From NCBI GenBank assembly GCA_021372515.1, contig JAJFUG010000044.1:1-44212 (forward strand): DNA of 44,212 nucleotides, written 5' to 3'. Below, piece by piece: positions 1 to 8,256 of this stretch. Below the pieces are notes generated by a model. The model made no database searches. It worked only from the letters and a program-made list of their open reading frames with translations, and was not told where the DNA came from. The stretch comes from a bacterium (GTDB taxonomy: Bacteria; Gemmatimonadota; Glassbacteria; GWA2-58-10). How positions within the stretch are numbered: position 1 is the stretch's first letter; every line of letters begins with the position of its first letter. The position numbers and the translations under genes were made by a program.

Positions 1-2110
1 TCTCGTAGACCAGGCGCAGCGGGCTGGTCACGCTCTCTTTCGAGCGGGCCTTGCGGTCCGCGGTCAGCGAGGCCGGCAGCACGAGGTCCAGGCTCACCTC
101 CACCGAGGTGAATAAGCTGTTATGCTCCAGAATGCGCACCCGGCCGGCCGATCCCTCCGCGGTGACCGCGGGCGCGGGCGGGTCGAAACGGGTGAACGTG
201 TACTCGTCCCCCGCATCCTCCACATCCTCCAGATGCCCCAGGCCGCTCAGGTTAAGGTCCAGTTCCTTGTCGTACAGGTCGAAAGAACCATCCGGCTTGA
301 ATGTCAGCCGGTAGAAAGAGTTCTCCACGGTCACGGCCCCGTCCTGCTCCTGCGCCGTGGCCTGCGGGGCAGCCTGGGCCGACACAGCTTTGCGCCTGAC
401 CACGCTGAACCGGGACAGCGAGCAGGGAGTCAGCTCCGGCCGGAACGCCGCCTCGGCCTCCAGGCCCTTGAACATCATCTTCTCGTTGAACTCGTTCCCG
501 TCGAAAAGCGGGTACTCGGCGTGACTGCTCGCCAGCACTTCCAGGGGCAGCTCGCGTCCCCGGCTGTCGAGGATCGCCAGCTCGGACGGGTCGGTGAACC
601 CCTCCAGGGCCAGCTTCACCCGCAGCGTGTCCGCGCAGGCGAAAGGATGCGGGTTGAACGCAATCAGGCCGGGCAGCGTGGAGTCCGGCTCGTTCTCCTG
701 AAGGCGGCGGGCCAGCAGCAGAAGGGCATCGTTCCACAGGCTGTCCACTATCTCACTGCTGCGCTCGAAACGGTTCTCCATGTCGCGGTGCACGGAGTCC
801 ACCGAGCAGCCGCAGATGTCATCGTGCGGGGCGTTCTGCAGCAGCAGCTTCCAGAGGTGCTCCAGCTCGGCCTGCGGGTAAACCGGATACTCGGGCCAGT
901 TCTGCCCCGGGTTGAACGTGTAGCCGAAATGCTGCGGCTCGCGGAACGCGCGGCGCCCCTTGCAGTAGAGGTCGGCCAGGGCCAGGAGCGGCTCGGCCAG
1001 CAGCTCGGTCCGCGCGGCGATACGGGCGTAGCTCTGCTGAAGGTAGACCCGGCTGGTCATCACCCCGAACAGGCTGTCCTCCACCAGCGGCCCGCGCAAC
1101 TCGGGCAGAGTGCGTCCCTCGGCCAGCACAGCCTCGATCAGCTCCCTGCAGCTCGAATGCACCAGGCGCACCCGGCCCTGCCCGCGGTTGAGCTCGCGGA
1201 TAAGCCGGGGCACGTGCGGCTGGGCCTCCTGGTGGTCCACCCCGTTGCCCAGCCAGAGCTGCGCGGTGTCCAGCTCGGCGTCCTTGCGGTATTCCGCGAC
1301 CGCGGCCTCCAGTTGCTTGCGGGCCAGCTCCAGGGACCAGTTGTCCATGTCCGGGGCCGGGGTGGGATAGTCCGCCGGGTTCAGATTGTCGAAGCCCCAG
1401 TAGTAGAAATTGGCGTAGCCGACCATGAAATAGGCGCAGACCGAGCTTGCACCGTCCGGCGCGATCCAGCGCTGCACGCGGCCTTTCCTGATCCCCTCGC
1501 GTCCGATGCCGCGGCTCATGTTGGTCATGAACGAGCCGATGTGGAACCCCTGCAGGATCTGGGGCAACTGGGCCGGGTGGCCGAAATTGTCGGCCTGGTA
1601 GCCCACCATCTCGGCCCCGCCCAGCTCGGCGGACTGGCGCAGGCCGATTTTCAGGTTACGGATCAGGGACTCGCCCGAGACCAGGAACTGGTCGGGCTGC
1701 ACGTAGAACGGCCCGATCGCCAGTTGGCCGTTCCGCACGAATTTCTCGATCCGCCCGCGCTGGTCCGGACAGAGCGCCAGGAAATCCTCGATCACGACTG
1801 TCTGGCTGTCCAGGTGGAACTTGTAGGAGGGATCACTCTCCAGAATGTCCAGCAGCTTGCGCATCAGCTTGACCAGGCGCAGGCGGAACTGCTCGAACGG
1901 GTAGTACCAGGCCCGGTCCCAGTGCGTGTGCGGGACCACATGCCCCACCAGCGGAGTGCCCGGGACCGCGGCCCCGGCCTGCGCCTGGGCCACCGAGGGC
2001 AGGCCGCCCAGCAGGGTCAGCCCGGCCACGCCCTTGCCGGTCAATGAAATGAAGTCCTTGCGCGAGACAGTCCCGCGCGGAGCTGTGCCACAGTTCCTGT
2101 CCGTTGTCAT
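1..2110 (-). CDS. GH38 family alpha-mannosidase, Tat-exported (3' end cut by window edge)
   Basis: Translating the minus strand from the ATG at 2110 gives an open frame that runs off the left edge; about 703 residues are visible. GH38 enzymes are zinc-dependent retaining alpha-mannosidases that trim alpha-mannosyl residues from glycans. Near residues 57-70 is the GH38 opening motif (GHVVPHTHWDRAWYY), in which H63 and D65 would bind zinc. D174, in a DNFGHP motif, is the expected nucleophile. The N-terminus has a twin-arginine-like signal (SRKDF at residues 16-20, hydrophobic stretch, then AQAQA), so the enzyme is probably periplasmic or surface-attached, whereas many bacterial GH38 enzymes are cytosolic. 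The start is supported by an AGGAG at 2120-2124. The family call is firm; the exact linkage is not known. The missing C-terminus prevents a length comparison. Confidence 0.9.
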   Translation of the reverse strand, partial: MTTDRNCGTAPRGTVSRKDFISLTGKGVAGLTLLGGLPSVAQAQAGAAVPGTPLVGHVVPHTHWDRAWYYPFEQFRLRLVKLMRKLLDILESDPSYKFHLDSQTVVIEDFLALCPDQRGRIEKFVRNGQLAIGPFYVQPDQFLVSGESLIRNLKIGLRQSAELGGAEMVGYQADNFGHPAQLPQILQGFHIGSFMTNMSRGIGREGIRKGRVQRWIAPDGASSVCAYFMVGYANFYYWGFDNLNPADYPTPAPDMDNWSLELARKQLEAAVAEYRKDAELDTAQLWLGNGVDHQEAQPHVPRLIRELNRGQGRVRLVHSSCRELIEAVLAEGRTLPELRGPLVEDSLFGVMTSRVYLQQSYARIAARTELLAEPLLALADLYCKGRRAFREPQHFGYTFNPGQNWPEYPVYPQAELEHLWKLLLQNAPHDDICGCSVDSVHRDMENRFERSSEIVDSLWNDALLLLARRLQENEPDSTLPGLIAFNPHPFACADTLRVKLALEGFTDPSELAILDSRGRELPLEVLASSHAEYPLFDGNEFNEKMMFKGLEAEAAFRPELTPCSLSRFSVVRRKAVSAQAAPQATAQEQDGAVTVENSFYRLTFKPDGSFDLYDKELDLNLSGLGHLEDVEDAGDEYTFTRFDPPAPAVTAEGSAGRVRILEHNSLFTSVEVSLDLVLPASLTADRKARSKESVTSPLRLVYE

Positions 2111-2304
2111 GGTCGCCGGCTCCTGGAAATGGCTGAAAGCAGCTTGAAAGCGTGGATAAATTCAGACCCCGGAGATATTAGTTGTTTTATCGAACAAGGC
2201 AAGGAAAACGCGGCGTAGCGGATGCGCGGAGGGATATCTCTTAGAGGGAAGCGATCTTTCAACACGGGGGGGCAACCGTCACGCGAGGGGCCGGCCCCCC
2301 GGGG

Positions 2305-3483
2305 TCAGGCCAGCACCCGGCCCTTGATCCAGTGGAACGTCTCGCCGAAAAATTCGAGGAAACCGCCCGCTCGCTGCGGGTCACGCCTGAGGATGCCCAG
2401 CATCCTGTCCCCGGCCTCCACGTAGGAGAGCCGTATCTCCTGCCGGGCGTCTTTCAAGCGCTGGAGCGTGATCTCCGGGTAAATCAGCGTGTGCGAGTAG
2501 CTGGTGGCGAACTCGGAGACATCGTGCTCGGGGTGCGTCTCGATGGGCACCTCGAGGTACTGTTTCTCGTCGATGAACTCGAAAATCTGCATCCGGTTGC
2601 CCACGCGCAGGATCTTGTAGGGGCTGAGGCCCTGGTTCTCCATCAGAGTGCGCCGCAGCAGCTGACGGTTCACCTCGGGGATTTCCTCGATCAGGCTGAC
2701 AAAGTAATCGATCAGCTCCAGGTCGCCCACCAGGCCGGTGGTTTCGGTGATGTCGTGCAGTTGCTCATGCTCGTAGACCGGGACCAGGTGTTTCTTGTGG
2801 CATTCCGGCATGATCCAGATCGCCTCGCGGGTCAGGCTGGCCGCCCCCACGCCGAAACGGTTGAAAATGATGGGGAGGTTGTGGTTCGGGAACGCGCTCA
2901 GCTCCTGTTCCCGCTTGAGCAGGACCTCCAGGTATTCCTTCCTCTCGGTGTAGAACTTGTCCGCCTTGTTCCCGATGTACATGATGTTCTTGACCAGCGG
3001 CACGGGGTTCTGGTGGTCGATGGACAGGCGGGTGTCATCCACTGAGATGAAGAAATCCTTGTACGTGACCGGCTCGCGGTAGAACGAGAAAAAGGTGCCC
3101 TGGGTCAGGCTTTTGGGGCTGATCACGTGGCCGATGTTGTCCAGGCCGGCGCGGTGGATGTCGAACTGGTAGATGCCGCTGCGCAGGAGCAGCTCGTTGT
3201 CCTGGCTCCACTCGGGATGGTCGAAAGGGATAAGCCGCTTCATGTCGGGCAGCAGGGACAGGTTGGCCGTATCGGCCCGGTTGACCACGATGCCGGTGAC
3301 CAGGCCGCTCACCTGCAGGTCGCTGCCCAACGGCACGCGGATCAGGCGCTCTTTCCTGCCCTGGACATACTGCACGAATATCTCGGGATCGCTCTTGGCG
3401 AGCCCGGCCGCGTAGGCGGGAAAGAGCGCCGGAACGAGGAGGCCCGAAAAAGACCGGAGGAAGGCTCTTCTGCTGAACGACAT
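2305..3483 (-). CDS. Tat-exported protein of unknown function with HEXXH (putative zinc peptidase-like)
   Basis: This is a 392-residue protein that I do not recognise as a named family. It begins with a clear twin-arginine signal (SRRAFLR at residues 4-10, hydrophobic segment, AYA cleavage-like site near 25). Residues 239-243 read HEQLH, matching the HEXXH zinc signature, and 81 residues later there is SEFATSYSH (323-331), whose E324 could be the third ligand of a gluzincin. A role as an exported metallopeptidase or metallohydrolase is inferred from these motifs alone. A GGGAGG-type ribosome site precedes the ATG. It sits between the GH38 and GH20 genes on the same strand but is separated from both by roughly 190-230 bp, so it probably has its own promoter. 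Confidence 0.75.
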   Translation of the reverse strand: MSFSRRAFLRSFSGLLVPALFPAYAAGLAKSDPEIFVQYVQGRKERLIRVPLGSDLQVSGLVTGIVVNRADTANLSLLPDMKRLIPFDHPEWSQDNELLLRSGIYQFDIHRAGLDNIGHVISPKSLTQGTFFSFYREPVTYKDFFISVDDTRLSIDHQNPVPLVKNIMYIGNKADKFYTERKEYLEVLLKREQELSAFPNHNLPIIFNRFGVGAASLTREAIWIMPECHKKHLVPVYEHEQLHDITETTGLVGDLELIDYFVSLIEEIPEVNRQLLRRTLMENQGLSPYKILRVGNRMQIFEFIDEKQYLEVPIETHPEHDVSEFATSYSHTLIYPEITLQRLKDARQEIRLSYVEAGDRMLGILRRDPQRAGGFLEFFGETFHWIKGRVLA

Positions 3484-3570
3484 GCTCGCCTCCCGGATGC
3501 CTCATCCTGTTGCAAATGGTTTTACAACCAGCCCCAACTCTTCTGAAACCAAAATGTTCCGGCAACTAAT

Positions 3571-3598
3571 TGTATAAAGAGATATCTCGCCAAATCAA
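3571..3598 (-). promoter_or_regulatory. Candidate sigma-70 promoter for the HEXXH protein gene
   Basis: On the minus strand TTGATT (3598-3593) is followed after 16 nt by TATACA (3576-3571), about 90 bp upstream of the ATG at 3483. The spacer contains the perfect 10-bp palindrome GAGATATCTC (3579-3588), a possible operator. Prediction by eye only. Confidence 0.4.
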
Positions 3599-3628
3599 GC
3601 TTTTCCGTCCGGCGCGCGGAAATAGCAA

Positions 3629-3656
3629 GGCCCCGACAGTGTTGAACGTCGGGGCC
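3629..3656 (-). terminator. Hairpin downstream of the GH20 gene, possible terminator
   Basis: A 9-bp perfect inverted repeat, GGCCCCGAC (3629-3637) with GTCGGGGCC (3648-3656), encloses a 10-nt loop 60-90 bp past the GH20 stop. On the minus strand it is followed by a mixed pyrimidine tail (CTTGCTATTTCC) and not a clean T run, so it is a weak or Rho-assisted terminator candidate. Confidence 0.5.
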
Positions 3657-3716
3657 CCGCAAAAGGCACAGCTCGGATCGTTAGAAAACAGCCGGGAAAT
3701 GTCACCCTTCCTTCGC

Positions 3717-5312
3717 TCACTCCCCCTTGTAGTAGTTGACCCCCAGCTCGTCCAGGCGTCTGAAATGCCGGCCCAGCCTGGCGCTGAAATCGTTCCAGTC
3801 CTTGAGCGCGGGCGCGGTCCAGCCCGCCTCGGCCAGGGCGATCAGGCGCGGGAACACCTGCCTGTCCACGGCCGGCTCGCTGACCGCGATGTGGGTCCAG
3901 ATATTGCCCTGGACGCCCAGCACGTGGCTTTTCTGCTGCCCGGTGAACGTCTCCGGCGCCGGGTCGAAAGAGTAGGCTTTCTCGACCGATATGGTGGTGT
4001 GCTCGTAGTCCAGGTAGCAGTGGCTGGTGGGGCTCATCACCACGTCGTGACCCATGCCGCTGGCCCGGACCCCGCCCTCGGTCCCGCGCCAGCTCATCAC
4101 CGCGGCGCGCGGGGCCAGGCCGCCCTGGAGTATCTCGTCCCAGCCGATCAGCAGACGGCCCTTGGCGTTGAGGTAGCCCTCGATCCGGCGGATGAACCAG
4201 CTCTGCAGTTCCTCCTCGTTTTTCAGACCCTCTTTCCGCATCCGGGCCTGGCACAGGGGGCAGTGCTCCCAGCGGGTCTTGGGAACCTCGTCCCCGCCCA
4301 CGTGGACATAGCGCGAGGGGAAAAGCCCGATCACCTCGTCCAGCACGTTCTGCAGGAACGTGAACACGGAGTCGTTCCCGGCGCAGAACACATCCGCCTG
4401 GATCCCGTCACCCTTGAAGAACGGGAAAATCTCAAACGGCCCGCCGGTGCAGGAAAGCTGCGGATAGGCCGCCAGGGCTCCCATACAGTGTCCGGGCATC
4501 TCGATCTCGGGCACGATTGTCACCCGGCGCAGGCGGGCATATTCGATCAACTGGCGCATCTGGGCCTGGGTGTAGAAACCGCCGCTCTGATGGTACCGTT
4601 CGGGATAGTTTGCCCCGCAGCCGGTCAGCTCGGGGTAGCGCTCGATCTCAAGGCGCCAGCCCTGATCGTCGGTCAGGTGCAGGTGCAGGACATTCAGTTT
4701 GTAGAGGGCCAGGCAGTCGATCAACTTGCGCAGGTACTCCAGGCTCTGGAAAGTGCGGCTGCAGTCCACCATCAGGCCGCGCCAGCGGAAACGCGGCGAA
4801 TCCTCCACCTGCATCTGCGGGACTGTCCAGGCCGCATCCCGCACCCGTCCGGTTTCGGCCGTGGCTGGCAGGAGCTGGCGCAGGCTCTGGCAGCCGTAGA
4901 ACACCCCATCCGCAGTGGAGGAGCTGATCCGCACGCTGTTGCTGTCAATGCTCAGACGGTAGCCCTCGGGGCCCAGGCGCTCGAGTGTCGGGTCGAGGCT
5001 GAGCACCACCGCGCCGATATCGGCGTCGCTGTCCCAGGGGGCGTACTCGCCATCCGGTCCGGCGGAGCGCTCCCGGACCTCGATCAGCGAGCCGCTGGCC
5101 CGCTCCAGGAACGCGGCCAGGTATTCTCCCACCTCACGTGTCTGTGGGGTGACCACCACCGGCGAGCCGATGGACAATCGCATCCATCCGCCGTTCAGCC
5201 GCAGCCCGTTCGGACGGGGGATCAAAGGTGGCGTGACAGCGCTCTGGCAGGACCCGGCGGAGGGAAACAGGCTGGAAACACACACGATCAGCGTCGCCGC
5301 AAACATTCGCAT
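3717..5312 (-). CDS. GH20 beta-N-acetylhexosaminidase, secreted
   Basis: This 531-residue protein has an N-terminal signal peptide (hydrophobic core to about residue 20), a GH20b-like N-terminal domain (about 25-165) and a GH20 catalytic barrel. The barrel shows HLHLTDDQGWRLEIERYPEL (about 210-229), EIEMPGH (269-275) and the catalytic pair D341-E342 in HVGGDEVPKTRWEH, where the Glu is the acid/base and the Asp stabilises the oxazoline in substrate-assisted catalysis. GH20 enzymes remove terminal beta-linked GlcNAc or GalNAc. GAGGAG at 5321-5326 supports the ATG. The NagB-type deaminase about 6 kb away in this window could process the amino sugar after uptake and phosphorylation. Length and motifs are complete; precise substrate is not determined. 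Confidence 0.95.
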   Translation of the reverse strand: MRMFAATLIVCVSSLFPSAGSCQSAVTPPLIPRPNGLRLNGGWMRLSIGSPVVVTPQTREVGEYLAAFLERASGSLIEVRERSAGPDGEYAPWDSDADIGAVVLSLDPTLERLGPEGYRLSIDSNSVRISSSTADGVFYGCQSLRQLLPATAETGRVRDAAWTVPQMQVEDSPRFRWRGLMVDCSRTFQSLEYLRKLIDCLALYKLNVLHLHLTDDQGWRLEIERYPELTGCGANYPERYHQSGGFYTQAQMRQLIEYARLRRVTIVPEIEMPGHCMGALAAYPQLSCTGGPFEIFPFFKGDGIQADVFCAGNDSVFTFLQNVLDEVIGLFPSRYVHVGGDEVPKTRWEHCPLCQARMRKEGLKNEEELQSWFIRRIEGYLNAKGRLLIGWDEILQGGLAPRAAVMSWRGTEGGVRASGMGHDVVMSPTSHCYLDYEHTTISVEKAYSFDPAPETFTGQQKSHVLGVQGNIWTHIAVSEPAVDRQVFPRLIALAEAGWTAPALKDWNDFSARLGRHFRRLDELGVNYYKGE

Positions 5313-5367
5313 GACTACCGCTCCTCGGATCGGGTTCCGGATGAATCGATATTGACCGGCGTAAAGC

Positions 5368-6015
5368 TCATTCCCCGGCTTTGGCTGTCGAATCTATTGC
5401 GGTGTAGAAACTGTCCAGCGCCGCCTGGAACTGTTCGCCGCTCTGACGGTCACAGAATGTCTGCCTGGCCACGACCGCGTAGGATTTAAAATCCTTCTCC
5501 ATGACAGTCATCAGGCTCGTCGCGCCGCGCTCGCCCGCCGCGGTGGTGAACAGCGCGAACCTTTTAGTCCTGGCCTTTTCGGGCTGCTTGAGAAGGTAAT
5601 TGCCGATAAGCGCCAGGTCCAGGAAGCGTTTCATCTCCCAGGCGTAGTTGCCCATCCGGGTGGGCGAACCGACAACGATTGTCCGGTAGTTGTCCAGCTC
5701 GGCCACGTTGTTCTTGGAGAACTCCTCCGCCCGGGCCAGGCGGACTTTCACGCCGCCGGCGGCCAGTCTTTCCGCGAGTATTCCCGCAATGGGGATCGTG
5801 CCGCGGTCCTTCGAGGTGGCGGTGCTGATCGCATCCAGCGCAGCCGGGTCCTGGATATCGGTGGCAGTGGCGCAAGGCACGCCGGAGGTGAAGACCAGCA
5901 GCAGGCTGTCCGGAGCTATCGCGGTGCGGGCCTCCACCGCAGTTTCATCCGCGGCGGACAGAGAGAGAGGGAGCGCGAGCAATGCTGAAATAATCAAACG
6001 TGTGCAGTTGTTCAT
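5368..6015 (-). CDS. Exported flavodoxin-fold protein
   Basis: A 215-residue protein with an N-terminal signal peptide (hydrophobic LIISALLALPLSLSA, ending near residue 21). The rest resembles the flavodoxin/NAD(P)H:quinone-oxidoreductase fold: a first beta-strand (LLLVFTSG), a region naming AERLAAGGVKVRLARAEEF, and VVGSPTRMGNYAWEMKRFLD (about 114-133), which matches the flavin-phosphate and aromatic-loop region of flavodoxin-like proteins. Export of such a fold is uncommon, since most bind FMN in the cytosol. It lies 55 bp upstream of the GH20 gene on the same strand and could be co-transcribed with it. FMN binding and any partner are inference. Confidence 0.65.
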   Translation of the reverse strand: MNNCTRLIISALLALPLSLSAADETAVEARTAIAPDSLLLVFTSGVPCATATDIQDPAALDAISTATSKDRGTIPIAGILAERLAAGGVKVRLARAEEFSKNNVAELDNYRTIVVGSPTRMGNYAWEMKRFLDLALIGNYLLKQPEKARTKRFALFTTAAGERGATSLMTVMEKDFKSYAVVARQTFCDRQSGEQFQAALDSFYTAIDSTAKAGE

Positions 6016-6149
6016 GTTATTTCCCCGCGACCGTTGGATGAAACCTTCCGGAAGAGTGTCACCGCATTAACCCTGCGAGCCGGCATCGGTGTTCTTATTG
6101 TTCATTTTATATCACTGCCCATCTCTGGATAAGGTCACCGCCTGCCGCC

Positions 6150-7148
6150 TTATTTTTGCTTCGGCTCAACCATCTTGTGCTGGCTGTTAATATAGCTTTG
6201 TCCCTCGGCCGTTAAAAACATGTCCATCCATAGATAGGAAAGGAGTTCGTCCTGTTTGACCGATGCGGAGTGTTTCGAGCCGAGGGGAATGTGCAGCAGA
6301 GTGTTCTCCAGCAGGAGCGCCTCTGCTCCATCGGCGTTACAGGTGCAGCGGCAGTTTTTCAAGCCCAGGAATAGCTGGTCGAGCATGGGGTGATCGTGGA
6401 CTCCGACTGAATCCGGGCCAGTCGTCTCCACCGTTCCCATGCACAATCGCGGCACATAGCCCTCAGGCAACAGCATCCGGTTGATTGTCTTCGGACTCTT
6501 TATCGCTTCCGTGTAAGCTTGGCACTCGGTGTACTTCTTCGCATAAAGACCGGAATGCATGTCCGCGTTCTGACGGATCGCTTCGATGTCCTCGGCTGTC
6601 AGAGTCCTGCGAACTCTCAGACACCTGAATTCATCACCCGCCTTGACCTCTATCCGGTATTTGTTCCCATAGGGAGGCCTTATTATCTGCTCCGCCACAG
6701 CCTCCAGGAGATTCTCTGCCGAGGAGAAAGCCGCCTTACCGGACATAACCAGCAGGACATCGTAGACGTCTTCCCTGCCGGCTTGCACATATGAACAATG
6801 CCCGCTGATTGAAATGGCGTCGGTGGCCAGTTCAGTCACTTCTCCGGCAAGCACCGGAGAGAAAAGAATGGAGTTGCTCTCCCCCGGTCCGCGGTCGAAA
6901 ACAATTTTCTGAGTTTTTATCTCCTGTCTTCGTACCGTCTGGGCCGTGCATTCCGAATCCGGTAGAACCGCGCGCTCCATTTGCGTCAGGGTACCGCCAC
7001 CGGCCGCATCAGCCTTGCCGCTGCCGTTCATTCCGAGAATGGCCGTCACGAACGCACCGGCGACAAAAAAATCCCTGCGGCTCATTCTGCCTTTATCAAC
7101 CGGCCGCGGCTTCCCACATTCCCTTGCCTCTTTGCAGGAGTTGGACAT
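6150..7148 (-). CDS. Tat-exported cupin-domain protein
   Basis: I place the start at the ATG at 7148, preceded by GGAGGA (7152-7157), and not at an upstream ATG at 7319 that would overlap the neighbouring gene; this gives 332 residues. A twin-arginine motif (MSRRDFF, residues 22-28) is followed by a hydrophobic stretch and AXA-like end. The C-terminal half shows a cupin pattern: GVHDHPMLDQLFLGL (paired His) and, after a strand pair, HIPLGSKHSASV with another His, consistent with a metal-binding double-stranded beta-helix. Substrate and activity are unknown. It follows the metallo-beta-lactamase-fold gene by about 92 bp on the same strand. Confidence 0.65.
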   Translation of the reverse strand: MSNSCKEARECGKPRPVDKGRMSRRDFFVAGAFVTAILGMNGSGKADAAGGGTLTQMERAVLPDSECTAQTVRRQEIKTQKIVFDRGPGESNSILFSPVLAGEVTELATDAISISGHCSYVQAGREDVYDVLLVMSGKAAFSSAENLLEAVAEQIIRPPYGNKYRIEVKAGDEFRCLRVRRTLTAEDIEAIRQNADMHSGLYAKKYTECQAYTEAIKSPKTINRMLLPEGYVPRLCMGTVETTGPDSVGVHDHPMLDQLFLGLKNCRCTCNADGAEALLLENTLLHIPLGSKHSASVKQDELLSYLWMDMFLTAEGQSYINSQHKMVEPKQK

Positions 7149-7240
7149 TTGTCCTCCAATTTGTGACTGTGTCCTGTCGCAGACTTGCCGCCAATTGCTG
7201 CTCCGGCTCCTCGCGGCCCAGCCTGTGGAAACCGGTCGGC

Positions 7241-8155
7241 TCAGTAGTTTGCATACTCCGGGTGTGCCTGCAGAAAGACAACTTTCTGCTGGTGACGGTT
7301 CTCCACCATTTTCAGCCACTGCCCGCGCGTGACAAAGGGGAAACCATCCGCGCGCATCTCGTTGAACACCTGGTGCGGGTGCCCGCCCAGGTAGAGGTCG
7401 AACTGGAGGGACTTGAGGATTTCCACGGTCCGGTCGTAATCGGCGCAGATACCGGGATACTTGTTTTGCTCGAACTCCTCCACATCGTCCTTGAACCCGG
7501 TGGCGTCCCCGGCCGCCAAAGCGCGGCAGGGACCCTGGGGACCGTCCAGCGTGACCAGGTAGACCACCTCGCCGCGGGTCTGTCCGGGGGTGTAGAGCAC
7601 TTTCACCGTCGCGTCGCCCAGGTCGAACACCTGGCCGTCTTCTATGTCTTTCACTCTATCGCACGGAGTCAGAACAGATTTGCCGCGGTAGAGGCCCGTG
7701 CGGACAACCTCGGCGTCGTACTTGTTCAACAGCACCTCGGCGCCCGAGAGCGCGGCGATCCGCGCCGCACCGCCGGAGTGGTCGGGGTGCCAGTGGGTGA
7801 TGAAGATTTCCTTGATCTGCTGCGGGTCGAGGCCCAGCTTGCGGACATTGTCCTCGACCAGGCTGCTGTCCCGCCCGCGGTAGCCGGAATCGAACAGGAC
7901 CAGCCCCTGGGCGGTTTTCAGCAAATAGACACTCACGTCCACCGGCCCGACCGAATAGAGCGGCCCGTAGATTTGCTCCGGCGCCGGGTTGGGACGCGGT
8001 TTGCCCTGTTCATCCTGGTAGGTCCTGAAACGGAAAGCGGTGCTGAACCGGCTGCTGTCCGAGGTCGAGGCGGCCACCTCGACCGCGGCCCGGGCCTCGG
8101 TCCAGCCGAAACCCAGCAGCAGGCAGAGCAGAACTGTGCGCAGGGTGATTCTCAT
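7241..8155 (-). CDS. Exported metallo-beta-lactamase-fold hydrolase
   Basis: The start is placed at the ATG at 8155, with GGAGG at 8161-8165 and an immediate signal peptide (MRITLRTVLLCLLLGF...ARA); an upstream ATG at 8260 would delete this layout. The product is 304 residues. It has the HxHxDH motif (THWHPDHSGG), an AAGDATG Asp ligand and a terminal GGHPH, so it belongs to the MBL superfamily, closest in appearance to subclass B3-type or lactonase-type proteins. The third His usually found in TPGHTPG is Gln192 here (TPGQTRG, codon 7580-7582), so the canonical first zinc site is altered. True beta-lactamase activity should not be assumed. Confidence 0.85.
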   Translation of the reverse strand: MRITLRTVLLCLLLGFGWTEARAAVEVAASTSDSSRFSTAFRFRTYQDEQGKPRPNPAPEQIYGPLYSVGPVDVSVYLLKTAQGLVLFDSGYRGRDSSLVEDNVRKLGLDPQQIKEIFITHWHPDHSGGAARIAALSGAEVLLNKYDAEVVRTGLYRGKSVLTPCDRVKDIEDGQVFDLGDATVKVLYTPGQTRGEVVYLVTLDGPQGPCRALAAGDATGFKDDVEEFEQNKYPGICADYDRTVEILKSLQFDLYLGGHPHQVFNEMRADGFPFVTRGQWLKMVENRHQQKVVFLQAHPEYANY

Positions 8156-8202
8156 TATTACCTCCGTCAAGAATGGCCTGACAGTCTCGCGGACATAGCA
8201 TA

Positions 8203-8223
8203 ATTTACATAAATTCAGTAAAT
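8203..8223. promoter_or_regulatory. Inverted repeat upstream of the MBL gene, possible operator
   Basis: ATTTAC (8203-8208) and GTAAAT (8218-8223) form a perfect 6-bp inverted repeat with a 9-nt AT-rich centre, about 50-70 bp upstream of the start at 8155. The 21-bp symmetry suits a dimeric regulator. No regulator gene is adjacent. Confidence 0.3.
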
Positions 8224-8256
8224 CGGCAAGATATCGATTCAATTCTGGAGATCTGC

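Noticed and set aside
122-2047. A 641-codon plus-strand open frame opposite the GH38 gene
   Set aside because: Shadow of the GH38 coding frame; the minus strand has clear family motifs and a ribosome site.
2270-2304. GC-rich run past the stop of the HEXXH gene as a terminator
   Set aside because: It is partly self-complementary but lacks a T tract and a clean stem, so it was not called.
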